DNA of 64,000 nucleotides from JACMLD01 sp044227095 (lineage in GTDB: Bacteria > Bacteroidota > Bacteroidia > Chitinophagales > Chitinophagaceae), in NCBI GenBank assembly GCA_044227095.1, contig JBGAFV010000001.1, positions 2,914,001 through 2,978,000 of the forward strand, given 5' to 3'. This document shows, piece by piece, positions 35,140 to 42,731 of this stretch (its first letter is position 1; every line of letters starts with the position of its first letter). The translations under genes and the position numbers were made by a program. The notes beneath the pieces are model-generated. The model was not told the origin of the DNA. It worked only from the letters and a program-made list of their open reading frames with translations, and ran no database searches.

Positions 35140-35562
35140 ATGAATAGTGATAATATAATGCGAATAGCTGTAATAGATGACAATACACAGCTTCGGTATA
35201 ATTCCGTAAACCAACTTGAGAAGTCCGGCTATATTGTGCAATTTCAGGTGGGCAATGTGCAGAATGCACTTAAAAAAATAGAGGAAGATGGGGAGCTGCC
35301 CGATGTCTGTATCGTAGAGGAAGATTTTGCGGCGGCTAAATTGCTGCTCGAAAACCACCCCGATTTGAAGATAATAATTTCAAGTACAGATGATGATGAG
35401 AACAGTGTTACAGAGATGTTGAAAACAGGCATATCGGGCTATGTGCTAAAATATTCCGACCCTGACGAAATAGTAACTGCCATAAGAACGTTGAGCGAAA
35501 GCAGAAAATATTTCAGCGTAGGGATTAGCCGAATAGCAACAGAATATTTTAGCAATATGTAG
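35140..35562 (+). CDS. Receiver-only protein lacking the phospho-acceptor Asp
   Basis: A 140-residue stand-alone response-regulator receiver domain. The acidic pair D13-D14 (VIDDN), the Ser/Thr at 81-82 (IISST) and Lys104 (YVLKYSD) are in place. The phospho-acceptor position at the end of strand 3, where PDxxLxD is expected, reads PDVCIVEED, so Glu60 replaces Asp. It would be locked in a phosphomimic-like state or bind ligands differently. No DNA-binding or enzymatic output domain follows. A start at the Met at residue 7 is also possible. Confidence 0.82.
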   Translation: MNSDNIMRIAVIDDNTQLRYNSVNQLEKSGYIVQFQVGNVQNALKKIEEDGELPDVCIVEEDFAAAKLLLENHPDLKIIISSTDDDENSVTEMLKTGISGYVLKYSDPDEIVTAIRTLSESRKYFSVGISRIATEYFSNM

Positions 35563-35596
35563 CTTGCAATAAATTGGACAAACCGTTGACCTTTTT

Positions 35597-36004
35597 TTAT
35601 TTTATTTCATTTACATCTTCAAGGATAAAACATCGGTCGGATTGCTTCATGCCAATTTTGGGATAGTATTCTATGGCTTTTGGAGCAGCAAGTAAAATCA
35701 ATTTTGCTCTTGGCGTTTCTAACTTGGTCTGCCGTATAAGTTCTTTTCCTATTCCCTGCTTTTGATACTTCTCATCAACTGCTAAATCAGAAAGATAGGT
35801 GCAATAAATAAAATCAGTTAATGACCGTGCAACACCAACTAATTTTCCATTATCTCTTGCGGTAACTATCAAATTTCCGTGTTCGAGCATTTTTGCAATT
35901 CGGTCAATTTCTTGGATAGGTCGTCTCTCTCCTAAAGTAGAATTTCTCAGGACTTGTATAAACTCATCAACGCCTAAATCGTTTTCAATTTGGTACTTAA
36001 TCAT
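35597..36004 (-). CDS. GNAT-family N-acetyltransferase
   Basis: A 135-residue acetyl-CoA-dependent transferase. Motif A is clear in LAVDEKYQKQGIGKELIRQ (Q/RxxGxG/A), with FIYCTYLSD before it and a final RCFILEDV strand. I use the ATG at 36004 (MIKYQIEN). It may be cargo or an accessory gene of the ICE; its G+C is lower than the tra genes beside it. The substrate cannot be predicted. A near-consensus -7 (TATCTTTA) lies about 15 bases upstream. Confidence 0.83.
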   Translation of the reverse strand: MIKYQIENDLGVDEFIQVLRNSTLGERRPIQEIDRIAKMLEHGNLIVTARDNGKLVGVARSLTDFIYCTYLSDLAVDEKYQKQGIGKELIRQTKLETPRAKLILLAAPKAIEYYPKIGMKQSDRCFILEDVNEIK

Positions 36005-36085
36005 AACAAAACATATAGTTAGTAAAGATAACATTTCTCGGGCTCGCTACTCCCATCTCTAACCACTTATCAGGTTGACAAATAT

Positions 36086-36126
36086 TTTAAAACAAAAGTC
36101 GCCCGACTTTTGGGGTCGGACGACTT
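36086..36126 (-). terminator. Terminator of the tra operon
   Basis: A 12-base stem with one mismatch (36096-36107 with 36115-36126) and a seven-base loop. On the minus strand it is followed by TTTTGTTTTAA, downstream of traQ. The other flank is also T-rich, so it may work in both directions. Confidence 0.75.
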
Positions 36127-36153
36127 CTATTTTTCGATTGCTACAATCGCTTC

Positions 36154-36588
36154 CTAATCTTTATTGTTAAACTGAAAACTCACTTTCTTTTCATTCCCGA
36201 AATTGTCGCTTATCCAAATATCAAACGACTGCGATACGGCAGACTGTGAAGTGTAGTACAGCCGGAACTGTGTAACGGGTAACTGGTACAAATCATTCGG
36301 CATATACGGCGGTTCGTTATAATACCTCAATGTGCCTTGCCCGTCATATTGAAAATAGCGGATAAAGTATTTTGCATCGTTGAAACTACCGCTCCGTTCA
36401 ATCGTAACCCTTATTTCAACGGTCTGTCCGTTCGATATATCTCCCGGAACGGGCATTACTTTTACCTCAAACGGATAGTTCTGCTGTATGTCGAGTTCAT
36501 CCTTATTGCAGGATGATAATATGGTGCAACTGGTAATGACCAGGAGAAGCAGCCACAAAAAATTGTTTCTATTCAAAAATCGTTTCAT
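36154..36588 (-). CDS. traQ: Conjugative transfer protein TraQ (DUF3872), lipoprotein
   Basis: A 144-residue protein with a signal sequence and lipobox LSSC near residue 27. The mature part is a beta-rich domain (VEIRVTIERSGSF, YFIRYFQYDG) of the DUF3872/TraQ family found at the end of CTnDOT-type tra operons. Last gene of the operon, followed by the terminator. It is thought to be part of the outer-membrane portion of the transfer apparatus; its precise role is not known. Confidence 0.85.
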   Translation of the reverse strand: MKRFLNRNNFLWLLLLVITSCTILSSCNKDELDIQQNYPFEVKVMPVPGDISNGQTVEIRVTIERSGSFNDAKYFIRYFQYDGQGTLRYYNEPPYMPNDLYQLPVTQFRLYYTSQSAVSQSFDIWISDNFGNEKKVSFQFNNKD

Positions 36589-36599
36589 TGTTGTTCTTT

Positions 36600-37157
36600 T
36601 TAAAAGTTAAACCTTAGCCCAACGCCTGCCGATGGACGGAGCTGTTTTAAATCCGTACCCCATAAAACTTTGGTACGACCTTGCAGGAGCAGCACAAACC
36701 TGTCAGACAAATAGGTTTCAAAGGATAAACGCCCTCCGGCTCCGTAAACAAAATGGTCTTTGTCGAGGATTTTAGAGCCATCGTACAGCGTTGCTTCGTT
36801 CCGGTTAATGGTTTCATACCCGGCAACGGCACTAAGCCCTGCATTTAGCGTTATTGTCTTTCTCGCATCACCTAAAAGCTGCAGAGCGAAACCCATTTCA
36901 CCCGTGTAGGTTTCGAGGGGTATCTGTACAGTCCTGTAATCGGCGAACTGGTGGGTATATTCTGCGCCCCATATCCAATAATTACCGCCCCTGCTGTTTA
37001 CGGTCATGGTCAAATTCAGAAAGTAATTATCCTTTACTTCTTTAGACAATAATCCTGCGTTTACTTCCAGCCCATTTTGTCCGGGTGTCATTCTTTGTGC
37101 CTGTGTAGCTGTAATGCTCAACACCGCAAGCATCACGGCAAAAATGTATTTTATCAT
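36600..37157 (-). CDS. traO: Conjugative transfer protein TraO
   Basis: A 185-residue protein with a signal peptide (ending ATQAQ near 21) and the alternating strands of a small outer membrane beta-barrel, ending in the aromatic strand GVGLRFNF. It matches TraO of Bacteroidota ICEs in length and position between TraN and TraQ. TraP, which lies between TraO and TraQ in CTnDOT, is absent; only 11 bases separate TraO from TraQ. Confidence 0.85.
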   Translation of the reverse strand: MIKYIFAVMLAVLSITATQAQRMTPGQNGLEVNAGLLSKEVKDNYFLNLTMTVNSRGGNYWIWGAEYTHQFADYRTVQIPLETYTGEMGFALQLLGDARKTITLNAGLSAVAGYETINRNEATLYDGSKILDKDHFVYGAGGRLSFETYLSDRFVLLLQGRTKVLWGTDLKQLRPSAGVGLRFNF

Positions 37158-37175
37158 TGTTCTTTTACGTTTTGG

Positions 37176-38078
37176 TTAATTAATCTTTAGGTGAATGCCA
37201 TTCACCAATTTTGCGTGTACGAGGTCGGAATTTTCCACCTGTAAGGTCTGTTGCCTGCCACCGTTCTTTTCAAAAATTTCAATGACCAGCACTTTATCAT
37301 CGGTAATGGTAAATTGGTCGAGCAGGAACACGTTTTGGTCAGTCGCATTGCCAGCAATTTCCGTAAGTGGCTTATACATACGCAACGGTGTCATCGGCTT
37401 TTCCTGCACTACGGTACGCTTTGCCACTTTCTTATCCACGACTTTGAAACTCACAAAATCAATGTTAAACGGCACATTGCTTGAATTGCGCAGTTCCGTA
37501 TGGAAATAGAATTTGCCGTTATGGACATAGATGCCTTTCAATAAGAACTGAATACCGTAGCTTTTAGAAGCGATGTGCTTTACAATCCTTTTATCTTTTT
37601 TGTAAATGGTTTCCATAAGCAACCCGGCCAGCGATGGCGAGTTGCTCCCCAATTCCTCAAACAACACATCGTTTCCGTTTTCCCTGTCCGATGCTTTCTG
37701 CATGGTCAGTAAATCGTAATTCAGCGTTGTAGGATATGGGCTGTAATAGACGTTGAAGTTGTAGAAACGCCCATCATCGGTAATCACCGAGAAATTGGTT
37801 TCTTCCGTAAAGTCCTTAACGGTGGCTTTTATACGCAGCACGTTTTCGGCATCTTCTGCCTTGCCTGCTATAAGGTATTCACTGCCCAAATCCACGTACC
37901 GGATAGCCGCCGGAAATATCAGATGGGAGGTTTTATTGTACGTTACCTGCATTTCGTAAGGTTCTACCTTACCCATGCTTAATTTGCTTGTATTGGATGC
38001 AACCTGCTGTGCATTTGTAGTGGCATTAAAGGCTATCAAACAAACCATTGCCAAAAGGCTTTTAAATATTGCTTTCAT
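37176..38078 (-). CDS. traN: Conjugative transfer protein TraN
   Basis: A 300-residue exported protein (signal ending TTNAQ near residue 24). The DUF4138/TraN family pattern is visible: TSHLIFPAAIRYVDLGSEYLI at about 50-70 and a C-terminal beta domain that resembles VirB9. It probably forms the outer-membrane core of the type IV secretion channel with TraM and TraO. Its start lies 28 bases after the traM stop. Confidence 0.88.
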   Translation of the reverse strand: MKAIFKSLLAMVCLIAFNATTNAQQVASNTSKLSMGKVEPYEMQVTYNKTSHLIFPAAIRYVDLGSEYLIAGKAEDAENVLRIKATVKDFTEETNFSVITDDGRFYNFNVYYSPYPTTLNYDLLTMQKASDRENGNDVLFEELGSNSPSLAGLLMETIYKKDKRIVKHIASKSYGIQFLLKGIYVHNGKFYFHTELRNSSNVPFNIDFVSFKVVDKKVAKRTVVQEKPMTPLRMYKPLTEIAGNATDQNVFLLDQFTITDDKVLVIEIFEKNGGRQQTLQVENSDLVHAKLVNGIHLKIN

Positions 38079-38105
38079 TTTATTTCTGATTTTTTGTGTT
38101 GAACA

Positions 38106-39434
38106 TTAGTTTTTGGAAACGAGGAATAGCTGATGACCGGCTTTAACGGTAACTTTCGGTGTTCTTACTTTTTTGGCGAAGTAGCCCGATATACCCTGCA
38201 CCACACCACGGGAAAGGTCGCCAGCCGCTTGCTGTCCTGCGGAGCGGGTCATCATAATAGACGTACCGGAGGTTTGGCTCATGTTGGAAGCGATTTCCGT
38301 TAAGGCATTTACTTCAGGCGAATAAGGCACATACAAACCTTGTTGTCCGTCCAAATCGTACACTGTTATTTCCACAGGGATAATATTGCCCTCGTATTCG
38401 ATAGAGGTTACTTTCAATTGCAACCTCCCGCCAGCGAACTTGGCGTTTGCGGTTAACACCGTTCCGGCTGGGATAGTACGGCTGGGTGTTTTTGCGGTTT
38501 CTATCAAACGCAGGCGCACACCGCTTTCATCCGTTACGGTCTGTGTTTCCTGTACTACCGCTTTGATGCTGTTTTTGGGCTGTACAATCTGCTCATTGGT
38601 TCCGGCAGTATAAAAACCCCTGTTGCGGGTTTCGTTCCAACTTGCCAAAAATGCACTGTCGGTTGGCTCACGATACAAAGCAGATACGGCATTTTTTCTT
38701 GCTGGCGAGAACGCTACAAAATGTTCTTTTTGCGCAGCACCTTTTGCCGGAACAGCCGTATCAACCTTACCCGGTTGTGAAGCCGTACCAGCGGGCAGGT
38801 ATTTTGCCGCCATTTGATAAGACTTCTCCATCAAAGCCATTTGGTCTTGCACGGTGGTAGTGGGCGGTACGTCTTTTGCCGCCAGCTTTTCTTTCAAATC
38901 TTCCACCTGCCTGCGGAGTTCCTGCGTTTGATAATCGTTATTGTCGTAAAATGAGCCTAACGTACTTTGGGCATTTCGATAACTGTTTAAAGCCGGGTTG
39001 CCATTCCGCTGTGTACCACCTCCGAAAGCAGATCCGTCTTCGTTACCCTCATCCGGACTGGCTGCTTTCTTGTCGGTGGTACTGTCTGCGTTCCAGTAGT
39101 CGGACAGGGAGGTAAGCGCATTGCGCTTTTCCTGCTCTTTCTGTTCCAGCATCTCCTGCTCATAGGCTTTTTGCTTATCCGCTTGCAAACCTGCATCCGT
39201 AGCCTGCGGTACGGCATCATTCAAACCTATATCCTGAACTTTTTTCTTGTCGGAAGACGGTTTGAAGATTAGATACATGCAGCCGAGAAATACCACCGCC
39301 ATAAGCACAAAAATGATTGGCTTCTTTAGCTTTTCGGCTTTGTTCTGCGCACCGTCTTTCGGTGTTTCCTTTTGGTTATTCGGGTCGTCATCTTCGACCA
39401 GAATACTCACCCTTTTGTTTTCATTATCTTTCAT
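38106..39434 (-). CDS. traM: Conjugative transfer protein TraM
   Basis: A 442-residue protein with a cytoplasmic N-terminus, one membrane span (about residues 37-58), a long low-complexity, Gln/Ala-rich linker and a C-terminal beta domain (RLRLIETAKTPSRTIPAGTVL), a layout like VirB10. It should span the periplasm and link the inner and outer parts of the secretion channel. Its start overlaps the end of traL by 11 bases. Confidence 0.88.
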   Translation of the reverse strand: MKDNENKRVSILVEDDDPNNQKETPKDGAQNKAEKLKKPIIFVLMAVVFLGCMYLIFKPSSDKKKVQDIGLNDAVPQATDAGLQADKQKAYEQEMLEQKEQEKRNALTSLSDYWNADSTTDKKAASPDEGNEDGSAFGGGTQRNGNPALNSYRNAQSTLGSFYDNNDYQTQELRRQVEDLKEKLAAKDVPPTTTVQDQMALMEKSYQMAAKYLPAGTASQPGKVDTAVPAKGAAQKEHFVAFSPARKNAVSALYREPTDSAFLASWNETRNRGFYTAGTNEQIVQPKNSIKAVVQETQTVTDESGVRLRLIETAKTPSRTIPAGTVLTANAKFAGGRLQLKVTSIEYEGNIIPVEITVYDLDGQQGLYVPYSPEVNALTEIASNMSQTSGTSIMMTRSAGQQAAGDLSRGVVQGISGYFAKKVRTPKVTVKAGHQLFLVSKN

Positions 39435-39708
39435 ACAACTGATTTTTTAGAATTTTTGAAATACTGTCCTGCGATGATACCGGGGACTTTTTTTGTTTGA
39501 TAAGTGGGTTTTCGATATGCTCTATTTTTAGTTTGCTATCGCTTGCGCCAACATCATAGCACACTTTCGCTATGACGATAACGGACAATAACAGATAGCC
39601 TGCAAAAAGGAACAGTGTATAGCGATGCTGCTTTTTTACTGGCAGCTCACGCCACTTGTCATCGAGCCTGTCAAACCACTTGCTGATTTTTGTTCTTAAC
39701 TTTTTCAT
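39424..39708 (-). CDS. traL: Conjugative transfer protein TraL (DUF3989)
   Basis: A 94-residue protein with a basic N-terminus, one membrane segment at about residues 36-58 and an acidic periplasmic tail ending in KNQLYER. I chose the ATG at 39708 (MKKLRTKISKWFDRLDD); a longer reading adds 28 residues from inside the preceding gene's end. Small size and position between TraK and TraM identify TraL. Confidence 0.8.
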   Translation of the reverse strand: MKKLRTKISKWFDRLDDKWRELPVKKQHRYTLFLFAGYLLLSVIVIAKVCYDVGASDSKLKIEHIENPLIKQKKSPVSSQDSISKILKNQLYER

Positions 39709-39727
39709 GCCTGAACTTTTTTCCGTT

Positions 39728-40156
39728 TTAGTGCCTGAAACCCCTGCCTTTTGGGACAACCTTTTGTTGCGGTGCATCACTGACCAACGCAATTGCCTCC
39801 CTTATTTTGGGCGCATTGACCACAGATAAATTGGTGAGTTCCGATTGCTTTAATAAATGCCCGTACTGGTCTTTTCTTTTAACCTCCATTTTATTGAGGA
39901 AGAATTTTCCGTTCAGGTATTTCACCCACATACTGCATTCTACATGGGGTTTGTCTTCACCAGCCCATTGCAGGTAGCCCGTAACCAGCAGTACAGGCTT
40001 AGGTGTTCCCTCCGTACCATTACGGCAGTTTTCGAGGTATTCGCCTATGCTGTCTTTCAGCTTTCCGGGATACGCACCCTGCGTATGGAAATAGCCGTTA
40101 TATCCTTTGTCGGTAAGGATTTTGGCAAACGTGTTTAAATCTGATAATACTTCCAT
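39728..40156 (-). CDS. Soluble ICE protein of unknown function between TraK and TraL
   Basis: A 142-residue protein (ATG at 40156, MEVLSDLNTFAKI). It has mixed alpha/beta character, with YNGYFHTQGAYPGKLKDSI, ECSMWVKYLNGKFFLNKMEVK and a basic C-terminus ending KGRGFRH. It has no signal peptide or membrane span. It sits inside the tra operon with 19- and 10-base gaps. I do not recognise a family, and it is not among the classical CTnDOT tra genes. It may be a cytoplasmic accessory or a delivered protein. Confidence 0.65.
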   Translation of the reverse strand: MEVLSDLNTFAKILTDKGYNGYFHTQGAYPGKLKDSIGEYLENCRNGTEGTPKPVLLVTGYLQWAGEDKPHVECSMWVKYLNGKFFLNKMEVKRKDQYGHLLKQSELTNLSVVNAPKIREAIALVSDAPQQKVVPKGRGFRH

Positions 40157-40166
40157 AGAATTGATT

Positions 40167-40790
40167 TTAGCGTTCGATGACCTCCATGTCTTTATTTTCC
40201 AGCACGGCGAATTTTTCAATGTTGAAGCCCTGCGGGTTGTTGTCTGAACGGACGGAGTTCACGAGGTAGCAAGAGGTCACAAGGCTGCGTTTGGTAACAT
40301 TGCTCGAACGGATGATGAATTGTTTGGCGTAGGTACGCACGGCATAAGGATAGTTGTTGAAGTTGCAGACCACGCTATCCACTTCGATGCGTTGCTGTAC
40401 GTTGCCCGAAATGATACGGTTGAAGTAACCCTTTTCCGAAAGGTCTTTGTAATAATCAAAGGCACTTTTGTCGGCGAGGTTGAACGCCCGTTTCATATTG
40501 CTTTCGATAGCATTCTTATCCGGTGCGAGCGTAAAGAATAATTCATGAAAACGCCTTACGTGTTCACGGGCTTCTACTGGTCGGTTGATGCTGGCATCCT
40601 GTGATAAAGCGAGCATCAACGATTTGCCGTTATCCAGTACATAAATCTTTTGCCGCTGTAACTCCGCAAAGCGGTAGGACTGCCAAACGGCATATCCTAC
40701 CACGCTGATGCAGAGAATGGCAAAAACAATAGCATACAGTCTTATCTGTCTAAAACTGTTTTCGATGTTTCTTAATGTTTTAAATTCCAT
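40167..40790 (-). CDS. traK: Conjugative transfer protein TraK
   Basis: A 207-residue protein with one N-terminal membrane span (about residues 16-36) and a periplasmic domain, an arrangement comparable to VirB8. The conserved start FKTLRNIENSFRQIRLYAIV is typical of TraK. It lies 15 bases after traJ and 10 bases before the unknown 142-residue gene. It would nucleate the inner-membrane complex. Confidence 0.88.
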   Translation of the reverse strand: MEFKTLRNIENSFRQIRLYAIVFAILCISVVGYAVWQSYRFAELQRQKIYVLDNGKSLMLALSQDASINRPVEAREHVRRFHELFFTLAPDKNAIESNMKRAFNLADKSAFDYYKDLSEKGYFNRIISGNVQQRIEVDSVVCNFNNYPYAVRTYAKQFIIRSSNVTKRSLVTSCYLVNSVRSDNNPQGFNIEKFAVLENKDMEVIER

Positions 40791-40805
40791 TTTTATGATG
40801 ATTAA

Positions 40806-41801
40806 TTATTTGTTCAATAACCTGCCGCCGATATTGCCTACTGCGGCTCCTGTTCCAGCTCCGGCAAGGTTTCCTGTTTTCGCAGCCGTAGAGTTTACAT
40901 TGCGCATGAAGTTTCCTGCGCCACCCGCCTGAATTACCCAGCCCGCTACCGTTGGAATAGTGAAATAGCCCACTATGCCAATCAGCATGAAAATGATATA
41001 CACGGTATTGGAGGTATCGGGGATATAAGTGGGGTCTGCCAGCATTTCTATATCCCGTTCCAGTATGAGCGACTGTATTTTTGCCAGTATGGAACTGAAC
41101 ATATCGGATATGGGCAGCCACAGGTACACACTGATATATCGGGTCAGCCATTGCGTAAGCGTGGACTGAAAACCGTCCCACACGCTTATCGCAAAGGCTA
41201 TCGGCCCCAATATGGACAGCACGATGAGGAAGAACGTTCGTATCGTATCTATGACCAGTGCCGCCGCCTGAAAGAGTATTTCCAGCAGGTCACGAAACCA
41301 CTCCTTAATGGCTTTCTCCATTTTATAGGCTTGCCTGTCGAGATACATTCCCGTCATGGTTGCCAAATCAGACGGCGACCAACCCAATTCATCCAGCTTC
41401 TTATCAAATTCCTCATCGCTTACGAGGTAAGCGGTTTCGGGATTGCGGAGCATTGCCTCCCTTTCCAACTGGTCTTTCTGCTGTTGCAGCTTGTTCAGGT
41501 CAAGCACCTGACCTTCGAGCATAGAGTGCGTGCCTTTCACCACGGGCGACATGACCGCATTGATAGTCCCCAAAACCATCGTGGGGAAAAACATAATGCA
41601 AAGCCCTATGGCGAACGGACGGAGCAAAGGGAACACGTCTATCGGTTCTGCACGGCTCAATGCCTGCCAGACTTTCAGGGCAACATAAAAGAGTGCGCCC
41701 AATCCGGCGATGCCTTTTGCTATCGCAGCCATGTCCGCCGTTAATGGCATCATTTCATCATACAGGCTGCGCAGCATTTCGTGAAGATTATTCCATTCCA
41801 T
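40806..41801 (-). CDS. traJ: Conjugative transfer protein TraJ
   Basis: A 331-residue polytopic membrane protein with at least five spans (about 25-47, 70-95, 195-220, 267-285 and others), similar in layout to VirB6. The N-terminus MEWNNLHEMLRSLYDEMMPL is typical. The Gly/Ala-rich end (GTGAAVGNIGGRLLNK) is characteristic. Probably part of the inner-membrane pore. Its start lies three bases past the end of the traI gene. Confidence 0.9.
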   Translation of the reverse strand: MEWNNLHEMLRSLYDEMMPLTADMAAIAKGIAGLGALFYVALKVWQALSRAEPIDVFPLLRPFAIGLCIMFFPTMVLGTINAVMSPVVKGTHSMLEGQVLDLNKLQQQKDQLEREAMLRNPETAYLVSDEEFDKKLDELGWSPSDLATMTGMYLDRQAYKMEKAIKEWFRDLLEILFQAAALVIDTIRTFFLIVLSILGPIAFAISVWDGFQSTLTQWLTRYISVYLWLPISDMFSSILAKIQSLILERDIEMLADPTYIPDTSNTVYIIFMLIGIVGYFTIPTVAGWVIQAGGAGNFMRNVNSTAAKTGNLAGAGTGAAVGNIGGRLLNK

Positions 41802-41804
41802 AGC

Positions 41805-42437
41805 TTACCAATATTTTTGTTCTGCGGTTCCGTACAGTTCCAGCACCCGTTTGGTGTTGTTCTGTTTCTTCGCCCTCAAAATGCTTACAGAAATATTTTT
41901 ATTGGTGTAATAGCGTACAAGGCTGTGGTAGTCCTTAACCTCTTTGTACACCTTGTCTATGATGTCCATACGTTCCTTATCATTTAAGGATAGCCCGGTG
42001 TTGGTAACAATCTGTTTCAACTCTTTCAGTAACTCGGTGCTTTCGTTCAGGAGCGTGGAGTAACCGTTGGCGATTGCCGTCAATTCCTGTGGGGTGAAAT
42101 TGGGGTCGTTCATCATCTTTCCGAAGTTCTTCACATACATTTCGGACACATCGCCCACCAGCAAAACCGTTTGCTGTACCTTGCGGGCATCTTTAACCAG
42201 GTTGTTGACGGCTTTCAGTTTGTCGTAATACTCTTTGCCTTGGTCATACACTTTTTTCACCTCATTGAAATTCTTAACCACATTCGATACGGTTGAAGAA
42301 GTCTGTATGATTTCGTTTGCACTGTTGAGGATGCCGGAAATAAGGTTTCCGGGGTCAGTTACTACAAACTGTGCTTTAGCGGATGGTGCAGCGGCAAGCA
42401 TAAATGCCGTACACACCAGTAACATTGCTTTTTTCAT
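41805..42437 (-). CDS. traI: Conjugative transfer protein TraI (DUF4141)
   Basis: A 210-residue exported protein (signal ending PSAKA). The mature part is a long helical, coiled-coil-like region (NEIIQTSSTVSNVVKNFNEV) that resembles VirB5/TrbJ-type proteins. It belongs to the DUF4141 family found between TraG and TraJ. It is likely to act at the pilus base or tip. Confidence 0.88.
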   Translation of the reverse strand: MKKAMLLVCTAFMLAAAPSAKAQFVVTDPGNLISGILNSANEIIQTSSTVSNVVKNFNEVKKVYDQGKEYYDKLKAVNNLVKDARKVQQTVLLVGDVSEMYVKNFGKMMNDPNFTPQELTAIANGYSTLLNESTELLKELKQIVTNTGLSLNDKERMDIIDKVYKEVKDYHSLVRYYTNKNISVSILRAKKQNNTKRVLELYGTAEQKYW

Positions 42438-42495
42438 TGTTTCTGATTTTTAAAAATTAATAATTGCTTGCTTTGCCCTGTTTGGGTGGGCTGTC

Positions 42496-42711
42496 TTACA
42501 TTTTGCGCCCCATCTTCCTTATGGGTTCAGGCGTTCTTTTCTGTTGCAGGTCGTTAAGCCGTGTAAAAAAATCCTGCAAACTTTGAGGCTGTGTTGCAGA
42601 TACTTCCTTACATAGTTTTGCAAAATCCTGTTCTTCTTTGTTAGCAGGGTCGGCTTCAAATACTAAAGCCTTGCTGTTGCCAATGGGCAGTGTGATTTTC
42701 TCCTTTTCCAC
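42496..42711 (-). CDS. Small soluble protein in the tra operon
   Basis: A 71-residue hydrophilic protein between traG and traI, in the slot held by TraH in CTnDOT but with no clear likeness to it. A beta segment (ITLPIGNSKALVFEAD) is followed by helices and a basic tail ending RKMGRKM. The same tail type ends another small gene of this operon (46085-46402). Function unknown. Confidence 0.65.
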   Translation of the reverse strand: MEKEKITLPIGNSKALVFEADPANKEEQDFAKLCKEVSATQPQSLQDFFTRLNDLQQKRTPEPIRKMGRKM

Positions 42712-42731
42712 TTGTCTTGCTTTTAAAATGA

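Noticed and set aside
41151..41744. Open frame on the plus strand within traJ
   Set aside because: It is the complement of a well-identified membrane protein and has no credible start or motif of its own.
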